From Kwoniella bestiolae CBS 10118 (taxonomy: Eukaryota; Basidiomycota; Tremellomycetes; Tremellales; Cryptococcaceae), in NCBI RefSeq assembly GCF_000512585.2, contig NC_089241.1:7892001-7956000 (forward strand): DNA of 64,000 bases, read 5' to 3'. The notes beneath the pieces are model-generated. The model searched no databases and was not told the origin of the DNA. It worked only from the letters and a program-made list of their open reading frames with translations. The position numbers and the translations under genes were made by a program. This document shows, in pieces, positions 49,871 to 60,858 of the stretch. Positions within the stretch are counted from its first letter, which is position 1; each line of letters opens with the position of its first letter.

Positions 49871-50318
49871 GTGTATGCGTTGTTCAGAGTATCGTACAAG
49901 TGTAGAGGCATTATCCAAAGGAGATATCAGGATTGAAAAGAAGGAGAGGTAATTTGAGCCATTACAGTAGGAGCGTTCCCGAACCAAAAGATCACGAAAA
50001 TAATTTGCTTCGGTGGGGTAAGATGATGTAATAACTTACAATGGTACTGTGGGATGGTATTTATCTTGACTTGTGGAAATACATTCTATGAAAGGACGGA
50101 TAGATGATGATCGACTGACGTGATCGAGGAAATTTGATTTGGTTCTTTCTACTGCCACGGTTTTATGTAGGTGACAGACTATGGCTCTCCATGATGCTCG
50201 ATCTGCATATTATTGGCACGCAGCAATACATCACAATCTACAGGGAGCGAAACAGGATGAGTCTGGGAATCTTGTCATATATGGTGTAGTGATGCATGGT
50301 ATCGGCATTTGTAATTAT
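49871..50318. other. intergenic upstream of the Zn-cluster gene
   Basis: AT-rich spacer between two minus-strand regulator genes; no supported feature. Confidence 0.55.
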
Positions 50319-51122
50319 TCAGGTATTGTAGGTATCAGAACCAGGATATGGGATACCATGGTCCCGCAAGATACTTCTCAAAATGTCATTCTCGCTTTGT
50401 ACACTTAATAGTTCGTTTGTCTGGTGTTGGAGTTGATTCTTCAGACTCGCGATTTCCCCCTGTTGCAGTCCATGTTCACTTTTCATGTTCATCAAGCGTT
50501 CTCGGTATGCCGTAGCATGCTGCTTGTCTACCAGATAGACAGACCCACTCACCGAGATTAGCATCCCACTCAGGTGTCGCGCTGCACGATAGCGGTGTGA
50601 GAAAAGAAGGTCGGGATCCTTAGAACCCACTTTGGAATCGTTTCTTCGCCTGTTTTGCATCTGCAAGCGGTGGCTTCTATACATGAAACGAATCGACATC
50701 AACAGGTGAGAAGCATACCGCTGATTAGATAGAGTCGAAATTACCAAGGGACGGCCCCGACGTCGGCGGGATCCACTCTCGAGAGAAACTGGTGAGGCAG
50801 ATACTTCAGTCTGGCCTGAATTGACTGATTCAGGATCCTCGCCCACAGAGAGATTGAGAAAGTTTGGGTCAATGGGTATGGAAGAAGCGATAATGGAGGC
50901 GCATGGTGATGGGTCTGGACGGTGAACCGGTGGATAAGGACTCGTCCATTCAGTACCATTCCTAAGGTCGAGTTGCGAGAGAGAAACGAATTCTGCCTTA
51001 GCTTCATGGGTATAATTGCTGTATGTCGTCTGTGGGCTGGCTTTCGTGGTATCTTTGGAGTTGCAAGAGAATGAGATATTGGGATCTGGATATTTATTTG
51101 TCGAAGGATACAGAGTCTGCAT
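50319..51122 (-). CDS. bZIP-type transcription factor
   Basis: Three exons (51122-50745, 50676-50631, 50527-50319) close in frame to 210 residues. Residues 1-120 are Ser/Pro/Asn-rich without motifs. A basic stretch SRRRRGRPLKPPLADAKQAK leads to KKRFQNKQHATAYRERL, which fits the bZIP N-x7-R rule: Asn, seven residues, Arg. The intron 50630-50528 splits the Asn codon (A|AC). Heptads follow with Leu/hydrophobic spacing (MNMKSEHGLQQGEIASLKNQ, then LLSVQSENDILRSILRD), a short zipper. Only the splice choice ending ...CTGGTAG restores the motif and frame. Target genes unknown. Lies between a Zn-cluster gene and another bZIP-like gene, all on the same strand. Confidence 0.82.
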   Translation of the reverse strand: MQTLYPSTNKYPDPNISFSCNSKDTTKASPQTTYSNYTHEAKAEFVSLSQLDLRNGTEWTSPYPPVHRPDPSPCASIIASSIPIDPNFLNLSVGEDPESVNSGQTEVSASPVSLESGSRRRRGRPLVISTLSNQRYASHLLMSIRFMYRSHRLQMQNRRRNDSKVGSKDPDLLFSHRYRAARHLSGMLISVSGSVYLVDKQHATAYRERLMNMKSEHGLQQGEIASLKNQLQHQTNELLSVQSENDILRSILRDHGIPYPGSDTYNT

Positions 51123-51918
51123 AATGCGGGTGCGTGAACGCTTGATAGCGGAACAATGGTGGGTTACGAAAGCTGAATGAGATGGCTAGGAGTCAAATGT
51201 GTGGATATCGAATGTGAACGATGATATCCTAGAGGGATGAAGCAGCCTGTCCGCTTTCAATCTCAGACAGTTTTATATGGCTGAGCTTTAAAGCTCTGCA
51301 AACAAGAAAGGACGTCGACTCTTCCAGACTGCCTGCTTTCAGGGATCTAACACTGGTATCCTTTGTCGATGATCTAAAGGGGCTTCGGGGTCCATGTATG
51401 GGCAGTTCAAGGTCCGACACCTACAATCTGACAGATCAGACTACTGCATTTAGCGGTGATTGCATGGCTTGTCCGTCTATGATATCCTTGGGCGGCATGC
51501 ACATACACATGTTCATCACTAAGTCCTGAGGCCTAAGTTAACATTGCGATCAATGGCCCCTGTCCCTGTTGTCTTGCTGCGTGGATCTCGAGCTATACAC
51601 CAAAGACTCTGTACAGATGTTCAGTTACGCTATGAGGTCGAAGAACTCCCCCACCCACAGAACTCGAAAAGCGACGGTCATACAGCCAAGGCAGTAGCGA
51701 GAGCACAAGAAAAAAGATGGTATACATCGCTTTGAGAAAGGTCTTCGAGATGCCTATATCTGAATAGAGTTTTGTATCATGCCGAGAGGTGTGGCTTTAA
51801 CGCACTCGCCATGAATAAACCGGAAGCAAGGAGCGTGAGGGAAACACCAACACAAACATTACAAAGGAGCTGTAAGGTTGCATGAGACGCGCTCATATCA
51901 ATCATCCCTTAGCGATAC
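51123..51918. other. intergenic spacer between two bZIP-like genes
   Basis: About 800 nt. Short open frames on both strands lack ATG starts or family motifs. It may hold a decayed regulator copy, but nothing in the sequence proves it. Confidence 0.45.
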
Positions 51919-52810
51919 TTATCGTCTTGATCGTAAGGTTGACTTGCTTCTGTGTTTTTTTGGTTTCTCTTCCTTCAATTGCTCAAACGCTTCTTCTATT
52001 GATGAAACATCTGGTCTTGTGTCCCACGGCTCATAATAACCCCCGAGCGAGTCGATGGTGCCTTCGAGATATTCCATTCGACTGATCAGCTCCAACACCT
52101 TACCATGGAGAGTATTAGCAATGGCTTCTAGACCGGACGTATACCGATCTCTGCGCTCCCGATGCTTTCTTTGTGCCGCCATCCCTGTTAAGTAGATCAG
52201 TTACTTTCGCTAAAAGTCTCCTACTCACCTCGGTCCCTTTTTACCTCTTTCGACTTTTCCGCATCGAGAGGTTTCGACACATGATCGAACTGGGATGATT
52301 TCAGAGTCACATGTCATGTTTGGTAGAGAATCCGTACTCACTTGACTTGCGAATGTAATTTCGAGTGCACCGTCATGACCGGCAGGCTCGCAGGGCATAT
52401 CACAGGCTCCGTCGCTAGGAGTGAGCTCAAATGTAGGTAAACTATCGAGGTATTGTGTTAGGTCCTCTCCAGACATCCCAGGGCCGCTATCGTAATCATA
52501 ACAAGCATCAGGAACTTGGAGAGTGTTGTTTGCGTTCATCGTAGAACTGCCATAGGGATTCACCGCTGCAGCCGGACGGTCTGGATATCACATTGGGTCA
52601 GCTGTTGAAGCGTTGTGGGATCGTTTTCCATACTCGAGTTCATCATGCGTGGAACTCACACGTAATATGACTGAAACCAGTAGGGTTGCTGGGTTCCGCA
52701 ACGCTATTTCCACGGACAGCTCGAACGTCGCGGAAGGCTTGTGGGTCGAAGTCATCGTTGTAGCCAGACTCATGATTATAGTATGCTGTGGGGTGATCAG
52801 CTGAATCCAT
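51919..52810 (-). CDS. bZIP-like protein with Asn-to-Gly change in basic region
   Basis: Four exons (52810-52660, 52580-52342, 52289-52229, 52184-51919) close in frame to 238 residues. The N-terminal 130 residues are acidic and Tyr/Asp/Pro-rich (YYNHESGYNDDFDPQAF; GEDLTQYLDSLPTFEL), activation-domain-like. A basic region KSKEVKRDRGMAAQRKHRER follows, with an amphipathic helix after it (YTSGLEAIANTLHGKVLELI). AAQRKHRERR matches fungal bZIPs, but the residue eight before the core Arg, normally Asn, is Gly. Its codon is split by the intron 52228-52185 (G|GG). The tail is Lys/Arg-rich. The zipper is short and irregular. ATG 52810 is preferred; an in-frame ATG at 52990 would add a hydrophobic Phe-rich segment. 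Confidence 0.75.
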
Positions 52811-53799
52811 GCTGAGAAATTTGGGCGCCGGGGTCTTTTGGTGTCTTGATATGAGCCGTGAAGCTATAAGTATGAGATGACGATACTGGCGTGCAAGGGA
52901 GGATGATTGGAATACAAGTGAAAAAAAGAAAAAGAAACGAGAGAGAATCGATACCAGTTGTCGATGGGAGGGCGGCACTTGATATGTCATCAGTAGCGTA
53001 TAGCACTCCTTATATCCTCCTGTGACGTGCAGGCTGAGCTGTCAGAAGCAAGGGGAAGCTGAAAGGTGGTCCAGATTCCCCTTGCTTCAGCTTTCACAAG
53101 GGACGCTGCTGGGTGCCCTTTGGATATTTCTTGTGCCACATTGGGGGATGGTGGGTGCCACGATCGGAAATAGACCGCTCGGCAAGGCATGGCATGAGAC
53201 GCGCTTGCACTCACTCTATCTGCTATCAGACGCGGATTATTCCTCACATCCTCACATCCTCATATCCTCATATCCTCACATAGCTATCTATGACAGACCA
53301 TACACTATACCTAACTTCATCAAAAAGATAACAGATAACGACTCGTACAGACGGTACCTTGTCTGGTCCAAGAGCAGCGCTCGATAGTTCCCTCTCACTT
53401 CTCGTCCGACCGTCTGGCACCCAGTTCACCCATATTCTCTCAAACCCTTTTCACCACCCAAGGCGGACGGATCTTCCCCTTCCCTTCAACACGCATCTAG
53501 AGAACCTGTGTGATCGAGCTACAGTGAGTAGCTCGTGAGCAGCTGACAAAATTTCCTGTACGTGGTGATCTCTCCTGGATTCTGAAGTATTCGCAATCGC
53601 TATATATATCTCTGCGTTTTTTCGTCCTTCAATGCTCCAGCTTCCCATCAGTATAACTCGCATTCGTCCAATCACCCTTATAACCACTTAGATCCAGCTG
53701 ACAGGCAGTCCTTTTCCAGCCTCGCCCATCTTCCCCAATCTGGGGACCGGTGAATCTCGTCGACGACGTCCCTTATCTCCAACGAGCAATTCGCCCAGC
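52811..53799. other. divergent promoter region (bZIP-like / GT69)
   Basis: About 1 kb between divergent starts. Contains an 8-nt tandem repeat (53241-53280) and a hairpin with a splice-donor-like loop (53515-53535). The plus-strand gene may have a 5' UTR intron from about 53524 (GTGAGT) to a CAG near 53706 after CAGCTGAC. Confidence 0.5.
53241..53280 (+). repeat. 8-nt tandem repeat TCCTCACA/TCCTCATA (5 units)
   Basis: Five consecutive 8-nt units alternating CACA and CATA endings in the promoter region upstream of the GT69 gene. Confidence 0.85.
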
Positions 53800-55811
53800 A
53801 TGTCCCCTTCATCCACACCCTCCATCACCTTCACCCCTCACACCCAGCGACTAGCAATTCGTGCCGCTCTAGCATTCTTCGCCATCCTGGTTGTTCGAGC
53901 ATTATTCTTCTCGTCCTCATCGCCTTCGGAGGAGATCCAATCGCACGGTGTCTTCGAGAGGGTATTGATGAATGATAAATACCTGGACGTATCGAAATAT
54001 CCTTTCTTACAATCAAGACAAGGGCGAGATGATCGACCCGACATGTTCGATCAAGAAGTTTCAGAAGGTCTGTTAGATTTCTGGACCAGGTTCCAGAAAC
54101 CATTCATCACTGGGAAAGATACCGCACACCTGGATACCCAAGTGATGAGAACGGTCATCGACGATTTACTACAGTTCAATGGATGGGTAGCATCGGCCTG
54201 TCCTACACTGGTCAGACCGTTCGGTCAGAATAGTAGAGATGATCACTACGAGGATTTGGCCGCGAAGGATCACCTGTACTATATCGCCATCGTCATTCAC
54301 TCAGCGGACCATTTCTTGGTAGATCAGTTGGCTATCATCGTGCAACTTGCTAGAAGGTTGGGAACAAGGAATATATTTGTATCGATGTTGGATCAAGCTT
54401 CCACCGACTCGACCCCTACCTTGGCAGATTTATGTGAATCCGTCATGACTATTCTGGGAATAGCGTTCAGGATCAGAAGAGTCCCGCCCATGACGGTCGA
54501 CCCAGCTGCTACGTACTACCCATTAGAAGAGGCCGAAGCTAGAAATCTCGCTTTGGAACCATTGCATGAACTATGGCATAGACGATCAATCAAATTCCAC
54601 AGAGTGGTATGGTTGAAAGGTTTCACTTGTCCCAATGATGTACTAGAAAGTTTGAGAGTCAGTGAGGCGAATAATGCTGCTATGGTTTGTGGAATGGACT
54701 GGGCGGAACATAATGGATTCTTCATCTTCTCTGATCGGTGAGTTTGCCTGGTCCAATGCTTCATATCACCTTGCCCTTAGGTTATCGCTGCAACTTCTAT
54801 GCGATAAATAGGGGGCGAATACTAATACATCTTCCTATTGTTCAGATGGAGAACGCGGGATATTGAAGGAAATCTTTTCCGACAAGCCAAGTCCAACTCC
54901 AAACCCGAAGCAGGTCCACCACGAGACAAATCAGGTACCGAACGATTCACCCACCACCTCCCATTCCAAGTGTACTGTTGCGAATCCGGCACCCACGTCG
55001 TCGATCCAGAACAATCATACTACCGCGATATCCACTACCGAGCATCTCCCTTATCCCACAACTTGTCAACCACGCAAGAACAACCCAACTGGGACCCTGA
55101 AATGCCATGTATGGATTCCACGCAGATGTGGTTCTGCCGAGATCTATGGACGGACGCTGCCAGAGGAGGGTTGAAGGGTGGAAAGAAGGGACACCAGAAG
55201 TTGACTGGAGCGCACAAGCGAGATCTATCAGAACATTTCGATGGCGTGCAAAGAGATCTGGGATTAGAAGCTGAGTCTGCTATTCAGATGCAAAAGAGGG
55301 ATGAACCAAAAGTGGAAGAAAGAGCTGAAGGAGGAAAGGAAGATGAAGATTCAGGTACCGACGTAGATGCCATGGCGGAGGACGCAGCCAACCCCGCACC
55401 CGAACCGCTTAAACCCCAAGAACTACCTGCATCCGCTTTCCTCATTCCCAATTCGGCTTTCACCCCGGCCAGAATCCTGGTCAACCCACGATGTATCACC
55501 ACGTACGGTGGTGTCTCGCATACTCAATTGGCGTTGGATCTTTTCGGAGGTCCGCACGGAGACGATCCGGCACACGATTCGGGTAATTACGTGTTGGAAG
55601 ATTGGGCTGGTCCACCCGATTCGTTCGTTTGTCAGGAGATGAGGACGACGGGAGGTAGGACTGCACCCAAGTCGCAGAGGAGAGTTGGGTTCCTATTGCA
55701 GAATGAGGTGAGTTGTTTGGTACCCCTCGCTGTGTCCTTTGGCTCTTTTCTGACCTGTAAAGCAGTGGAAATGCTAATTGTGATGGAATCATTTCGCAGG
55801 TCGGAATTTAG
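53800..55811 (+). CDS. GT69 mannosyltransferase, CAP59/CMT1 family
   Basis: Type II Golgi glycosyltransferase of family GT69. Relatives in Cryptococcus include the alpha-1,3-mannosyltransferase Cmt1 and the capsule protein Cap59. Three exons (53800-54737, 54846-55707, 55800-55811) close in frame to 603 residues. A short N-terminal cytosolic tail and one signal-anchor helix (LAIRAALAFFAILVVRALFF) come first. The lumenal domain has YYIAIVIHSADHFLVDQLAI, FVSMLDQASTDSTPTLADL, FHRVVWLKGFTCPNDVLESL and AAMVCGMDWAEHNGFFIFSD, typical of the family. An acidic low-complexity insert (GGKEDEDSGTDVDAMAED) interrupts the C-terminal part before NPRCITTYGGVSHTQLALDL. The last exon is only four codons. Which paralogue it is, and its linkage specificity, cannot be told. 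Confidence 0.9.
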
Positions 55812-56196
55812 AGGGAATGAACATGTACATAGATGAGCGACTACAGAAAAAGACTCTATGGGGATATACATACCGTACGTACAGTAAAACAGAAAGCGCT
55901 TCGTAACGAACTTTGCATGATTATATATCTTGGGATGCAATTTCTATATTCTTGACTACGCTGCGTAGATCAACTTGCACGTATCCTAAAAAGGCAGGAA
56001 TTCATCAGAGGTGGATACACTATATCATGACTTCGGTGAGCGGACATCGTTGAGATTGCATGCCTTAATAGGATGATTCATGCCGCCATCAAACTTTGTG
56101 TCGTTTCGTTGCAGCGGTACTTGCATGAATCATTATAAAGACTGTAGCACGATATTCTATTATTATAGATGATACGAATGATACAATTGATACACT
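55812..56196. other. intergenic between convergent 3' ends
   Basis: 3' flanks of GT69 (+) and the SLC4-type gene (-); AT-rich, no gene. Confidence 0.6.
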
Positions 56197-59100
56197 CTAT
56201 ATAGATCCTCCTACCGATTCCATTGTCTACGTCAATTACAAGATATCAACGTCAGTTAATGGTACGCGACATATGGTTGATATGAAGATCACCACTCACG
56301 AATGGACTTGCCACTGCTCCATCTAAGATCGCCAATTCTTCTTCACTAAATCCAAGGCGAGGTACAAGCAGTATTCGAAGAGGTACAAGAAGCATGATTA
56401 TAATTGGGAATCCGATCGCTGCGATAGTCTATGGCAACGCATTAGCGACAACTGCTACGTAAGATTCACATGATCGAAAATAGACTCACCTGTGTGATCG
56501 CGAAGGTAGCTCCGAAGCCTATCAACTCAATTATGGTGAACCACAATATCCTACTTTTCCTGACGTTATGTAAGGGCTCCGAGGGACTCGTAGCTCGTCT
56601 ATCTCTGATAAGGTATAGGATCTTGGCTGTCACGCCTGAGGACAACAACGCGTCGGATCCCATGTACCACTGATTTAAACAGACTATCAGTTCAAGATAT
56701 TCCGCATGATAAGCGGAAGACTTACGAATAGTCCTGCCAATACACCTTTCGGTATAAGCCCTAAGACATGTTCGAATGGTTTAGTCATGAGGATAAGACC
56801 TACAACGCGGCATTAGTTAGCTTCTCCCTTCACTTATCAATCATGTTGCTTGATACCAGCACATGAGGAATGGTCAAATCACTTACATAAACACCCTTGA
56901 GCCAAGTTCGATACCCTCTGCTCAACCACCGCAACAGGTACTTCCCGTCTATCGTCGTCCTTCTTCTCCTTACTCGTGAAGACCTCTTCGCCATTACTGG
57001 AATTACGTCTACGCCTTATCTGACCCGTGCCACTACTCATTCTCCTGGTCAATCCATCCTGCCCGGCCTTGTTTGAACTGTTCCCATGGCCATTTTCCAT
57101 CTCTCCCAGCTGTATATCCCGTTCCCTATCCCTTGCTTCCAGGGAAGTTCTCTCGGGTGTAGGAGAGACAGCAGTGGTAGAGGAATTGTTTGAATCATCC
57201 TCGTATCCCATGACTACCAACGAAGCGGTATGTAAAGGAGCTTGAGGGATCAAACCTGTCCAGCACAGATCAGCTACCCATCATTTTCAGAGTACAGAAT
57301 AGCGAAAGCTAACCATTCGGAGCTGGTATACCAAGTAGACCGGCAATGAAGGTGGTTATACCCAGTAAGAAGAAGTCCCAGTGAAATCCTGGTGGCTTTC
57401 TTAAAGGGTATTCCGACCCTTGAGCTATCAATGACTGTCATATACAAGATTTGTCAGCTTGTACGACCTGGATCATGGAAGTTTACCGATAAGTATGACT
57501 ATGACTCACAGAGACGTTCGCATCAAAGTAAAATAAGATAAACAACACTAATCCAAAAGGTAATGCCGTTCCCACCCATTTGCCCTCGAGTTGCCAGAAC
57601 CGGACCAGCCAAGGTCGGTCACTCGCAGGTTGGAAGGAAGTGGGCGTGGTTGGCAGGGTCATGCCGCTTTCCAATACGTATCTACGAACGAAGAACTTAG
57701 CTACATTTGATAATTTAGCGAGAAAAAGTAGATGCGCACTGGTCAAACCTGCCCCAATATGCCAGACCGGTCATGGCAATAATCGTGATTGGCATACCAT
57801 AATCCGCACAGAACCGCCTGAAATGCTTGTTGATGTAGCCTGATTTGGCTACTGCGTTGAAATAGTGAGGCAGGACCAGTGTAAGAATTGCGAGACTGGG
57901 TCAAACAAACAGCATCATTAATCAATTGTCCTGAACCCTTGCGGTTCAACCCTATCTAGCATTCACTCACATGATACCCAAGAAAGCGCTTGGTGTGGAA
58001 GTCTGTCCGAATTGCCTCGTGACTACTTGTATACCATACTGGACATACACGGCGGCAACGTAGAAGCCGAATGTATCGCAAGAGAACCTGGTGACGTATT
58101 TCAAACCTTGCACAGCTAAGCAAAGAGGATAAATAATTAGCTCTGACCATAGCGCAGAGCGCATGACCGGCAGAAGAATCTCTGTAAAATGGTTAGACAG
58201 AAAAGACACACCATTCATGACAGCTGCTATCCAGTGGAATATTGCTGCCCAAAGATAGGTCCATCCGATGAAGTGTAAATAGTCAGGTCCATTTGCCTTG
58301 TTCTCGAATATATCGTAGATGGTCTTGTTAAAGACGGTTATAGGACCTAAGCAAAGGTGATTGAGTATGGGTCTCGTCGTTGTATGTAAAGCACCAATCA
58401 ATGTCAAGGTGTGAGGCAGCAGTGGATCAAGTTAAATCGACAGAAATGGGCTGATTTAAAGTGATCACTTACCAGTCACTCCTGATATCAACAATGGTTG
58501 ACCACCTAAAAAAGAAGCTACAAAAGCAGCCATGAACTATTCACAGAAGTAAGGTGATCGTATAAGTTGAACATCTACGTTCGAGACGATGCAAGGCATA
58601 CTGACCGAAGATAGCAGAACTTCCTGCACACCATATTGACCTGTAGTTTCCTATCAGACCGGCAAGGTATCAGCTGGGGGGCTCACCACATCGAAGAGCG
58701 TTTTAGCTGAAGAGTAAGAAAAGACGTACTATGAGATCTAGAGAGAATGCTAAGCCAGGTAAGACATTTGCGAAGAAGATGAACTGAAGGATGATTTCGG
58801 TCAGCTTGCTTCCAGCAGATCATCGATTATACTGCTGGTCGTGAGGCGTATGTATCGTATCAATTATGAGGGCTGAATCCCAGCTCACCCATGTCGAAGG
58901 TATCACTCTATAATTCCAAGCATCCGTCCAATCGCTTATATACCAAGGTATTCTATTCCTTATATCATTATACATCCCATTACCAACTTTGACCTTCCAC
59001 CATTTTCTCTTTTTCCTACTCTTTTCATCTTCGACGTCTAGCGGAGCGCGAGAGGTGGAGCGATAGGGTGTGATGGGTGATGTGGTCGAGTGTAAAAGTG

Positions 59101-59224
59101 TGAGAGGAGGTTCAGGTGGATTGGAAGGTGGGATGGGTCGGGGCCGGGATATCGAAGGTGATAAGGGTGGTAGATTGTGATGATGGCTGGACGTCGATGG
59201 ACGCCGGTGATGTGTGGATGTCAT
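56197..59224 (-). CDS. SLC4-family anion (borate/bicarbonate) transporter, Bor1-like
   Basis: Multi-pass plasma-membrane anion transporter; fungal members such as yeast Bor1 export borate. Many short introns; start ATG 59224, stop TAG 56199-56197. The disordered His/Ser/Pro N-terminus leads to GMYNDIRNRIPWYISDWTDA, the family's entry motif. Membrane segments follow: WFIFFANVLPGLAFSLDL, GQPLLISGVTGPITVFNKTI, FIGWTYLWAAIFHWIAAVMN, FGFYVAAVYVQYGIQ, LPFGLVLFILFYFDANVS and HWDFFLLGITTFIAGLLGI, ending NGLIPQAPLHTASL. A long hydrophilic loop rich in Ser/Arg/Glu (RRRRNSSNGEEVFTSKEKKD), typical of fungal Bor1, precedes the last helices (VLGLIPKGVLAGLFWYMG; TIIELIGFGATFAITQ). The last exon encodes TMESVGGSI. 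Confidence 0.92.
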
Positions 59225-60052
59225 CTTGTACAGTGATTGACTGTTCTACAATTGTCTGTATTCCATGGTATTCCCTATGCCTTGAGGTTCTTGGGTTGAG
59301 GAAGGTGAATAGATGAATAGATGAGATGAGATGAGATGTAATGTCAAAAAATCCAAGATCTGGAGATTTCACGATAAACATTATTTTTATATGGATGACA
59401 TGTGATGTGTATCTCATGTGCGGTGCTCCTCACTCAAAAAGGGTCCGTGCGCTGCGATCGGTGACATACCCAACACTCGTACTTAGTGTGGCCATAAAAT
59501 TGTAGTATTCTCCCCTTCCTCCGATCTTATGAAGCTGCAGATGACTTATGTTCACGTATCTGACCATCTTACACTCACTGGCCCCTTGAACAATCTGCAA
59601 AGCTTCTGGTTGGACGATCTACCTACCTCACAGGTGGATGGAATACACCTCAGAGATCGTGAACCGACCAAGCGCCTGGCGAGGTTTTGAGGTCCATGCA
59701 TCGAAGGTAGTGTGTTGCAACACAGTATCCGACTCTTGGTCTTCCCGTGCACAATTGTTGTCAACCGTACGACAATTTCTGACAATCTCAGACTCCGAGT
59801 GTCAAAGTCCGATGACGATGACAACCTTTGGAAGAAGCAGCAGCCGGGATTTTGCACCACTGGATGTTTCCTTCATCCTTTGAGTGAGTTTGATAGTTCC
59901 ATTAAAGGTCCGCAATACCAGTACTTCTGTTGCGCATCAGCAAGACCTTCCGGATGATACACTGTGTCTGGATAGATAATGCACCCCATCAGGCGATTGT
60001 CCAACGCTCATTTGCGAGATCAAATGCGAAAGATTACATACAGCATAACAAT
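59225..60052. other. divergent promoter region (SLC4 / family gene A)
   Basis: About 830 nt. Open frames on the plus strand at 59638-59957 have no ATG-led continuation into gene A that I can justify. A further in-frame ATG for gene A exists at 59954. Confidence 0.5.
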
Positions 60053-60858
60053 ATGGTTGAAGCTTCGGAGAATACTACCAACACCACTGAAGGCCAAGGT
60101 CAAAATCAAGATCAAACGTACAGCCTTGAAGAATTGTTCCAGTGGTCTGACTTTTGTATAGGTGATTTAGAGAGTCAGGCAATATCAGAGCACGGTACAA
60201 CCAAAGCCGATTTATCAAGTGGTACGAACAATGTCGATTCGAAGAGCGCGAAGCCAGACCGAGGCATCTTCGCCATAGACTTATCAATGGACCTGGCCCT
60301 GGTGAGTCATTCGAAATCATGAGTGTCTAGGAGGGGGGGGGGGGGGGGGGAAGACATATGACGTCTGATCATCTTCCGATCAAGCAGTCTCTGAGGGTCG
60401 ATACGATCAACTCAGTCTTCATTCAAAGCTGTACGATACCCCAAAGACTTGGGACCCTTTTTTGGTCTGCGAGTACCTGCTCACAATGAAGAGAGATGCG
60501 CTACAATCATATTATGATCTCTGTAAATCTACGGGACAAACGGTGAGTCGACAATCGGTTGCGGTCATCATAAGCTTAGGGAGAGTCTTAGCAAGTCGAT
60601 AAGGACGTTTTGACCATCATCACAAAGATTCCGAGATCAACTGGTAAGGGCCAAGTCTCGCAAACAGTACAAGTCAATGTCGAGGCTCAAGGCAAACTTT
60701 GTAATTGGTCTCACGTGTGCCTAGATGAACCCAGCGTACATGCCGTGCAACAACGATGCGTAGGGCTGAGAAAGGATACCACTACGATCATGAGGGCTTA
60801 CAACGAGCTGGCACACTCCACATCTACATTGCCGAGTTCCCACACCCATTTTGCCTAA
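60053..60858 (+). CDS. tandem family gene A (unrecognised, TF-like N-terminus)
   Basis: Not recognised; first of three tandem paralogues. Preferred exons are 60053-60301, 60396-60542, and from CAAGTCGAT near 60594 to TAA 60856-60858. The N-terminus is Thr/Gln/Asn-rich and acidic (NTTEGQGQNQDQTYSLEEL). The shared core is EYLLTMKRDALQSYYDLC, then DKDVLTIITKIPRSTG. The C-terminus VQQRCVGLRKDTTTIMRAYN aligns with B and C. The first intron holds an 18-G tract. Two solutions exist for its ends: the GTGAGT donor at 60302 with acceptor CTGAG, or an earlier GTACGA donor (after SSG) with acceptor AAGCAG, which would match the phase-1 intron of B and C. A 48-nt segment starting GTAAGGGCC near 60645 can be exon or intron without changing frame. 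Confidence 0.68.
60333..60350 (+). repeat. poly-G tract (18 G)
   Basis: Homopolymer within the first intron of gene A. It could form G-quadruplex-like structure or be a sequencing-length artefact. Confidence 0.85.

Noticed and set aside
51229..51420. 63-codon minus-strand frame between the two bZIP-like genes
   Set aside because: Begins with GTG rather than ATG, no motif and no splice continuation. A decayed gene is possible but not supportable.
59638..59957. Two overlapping plus-strand frames upstream of gene A
   Set aside because: No consistent splice into gene A and no motif.
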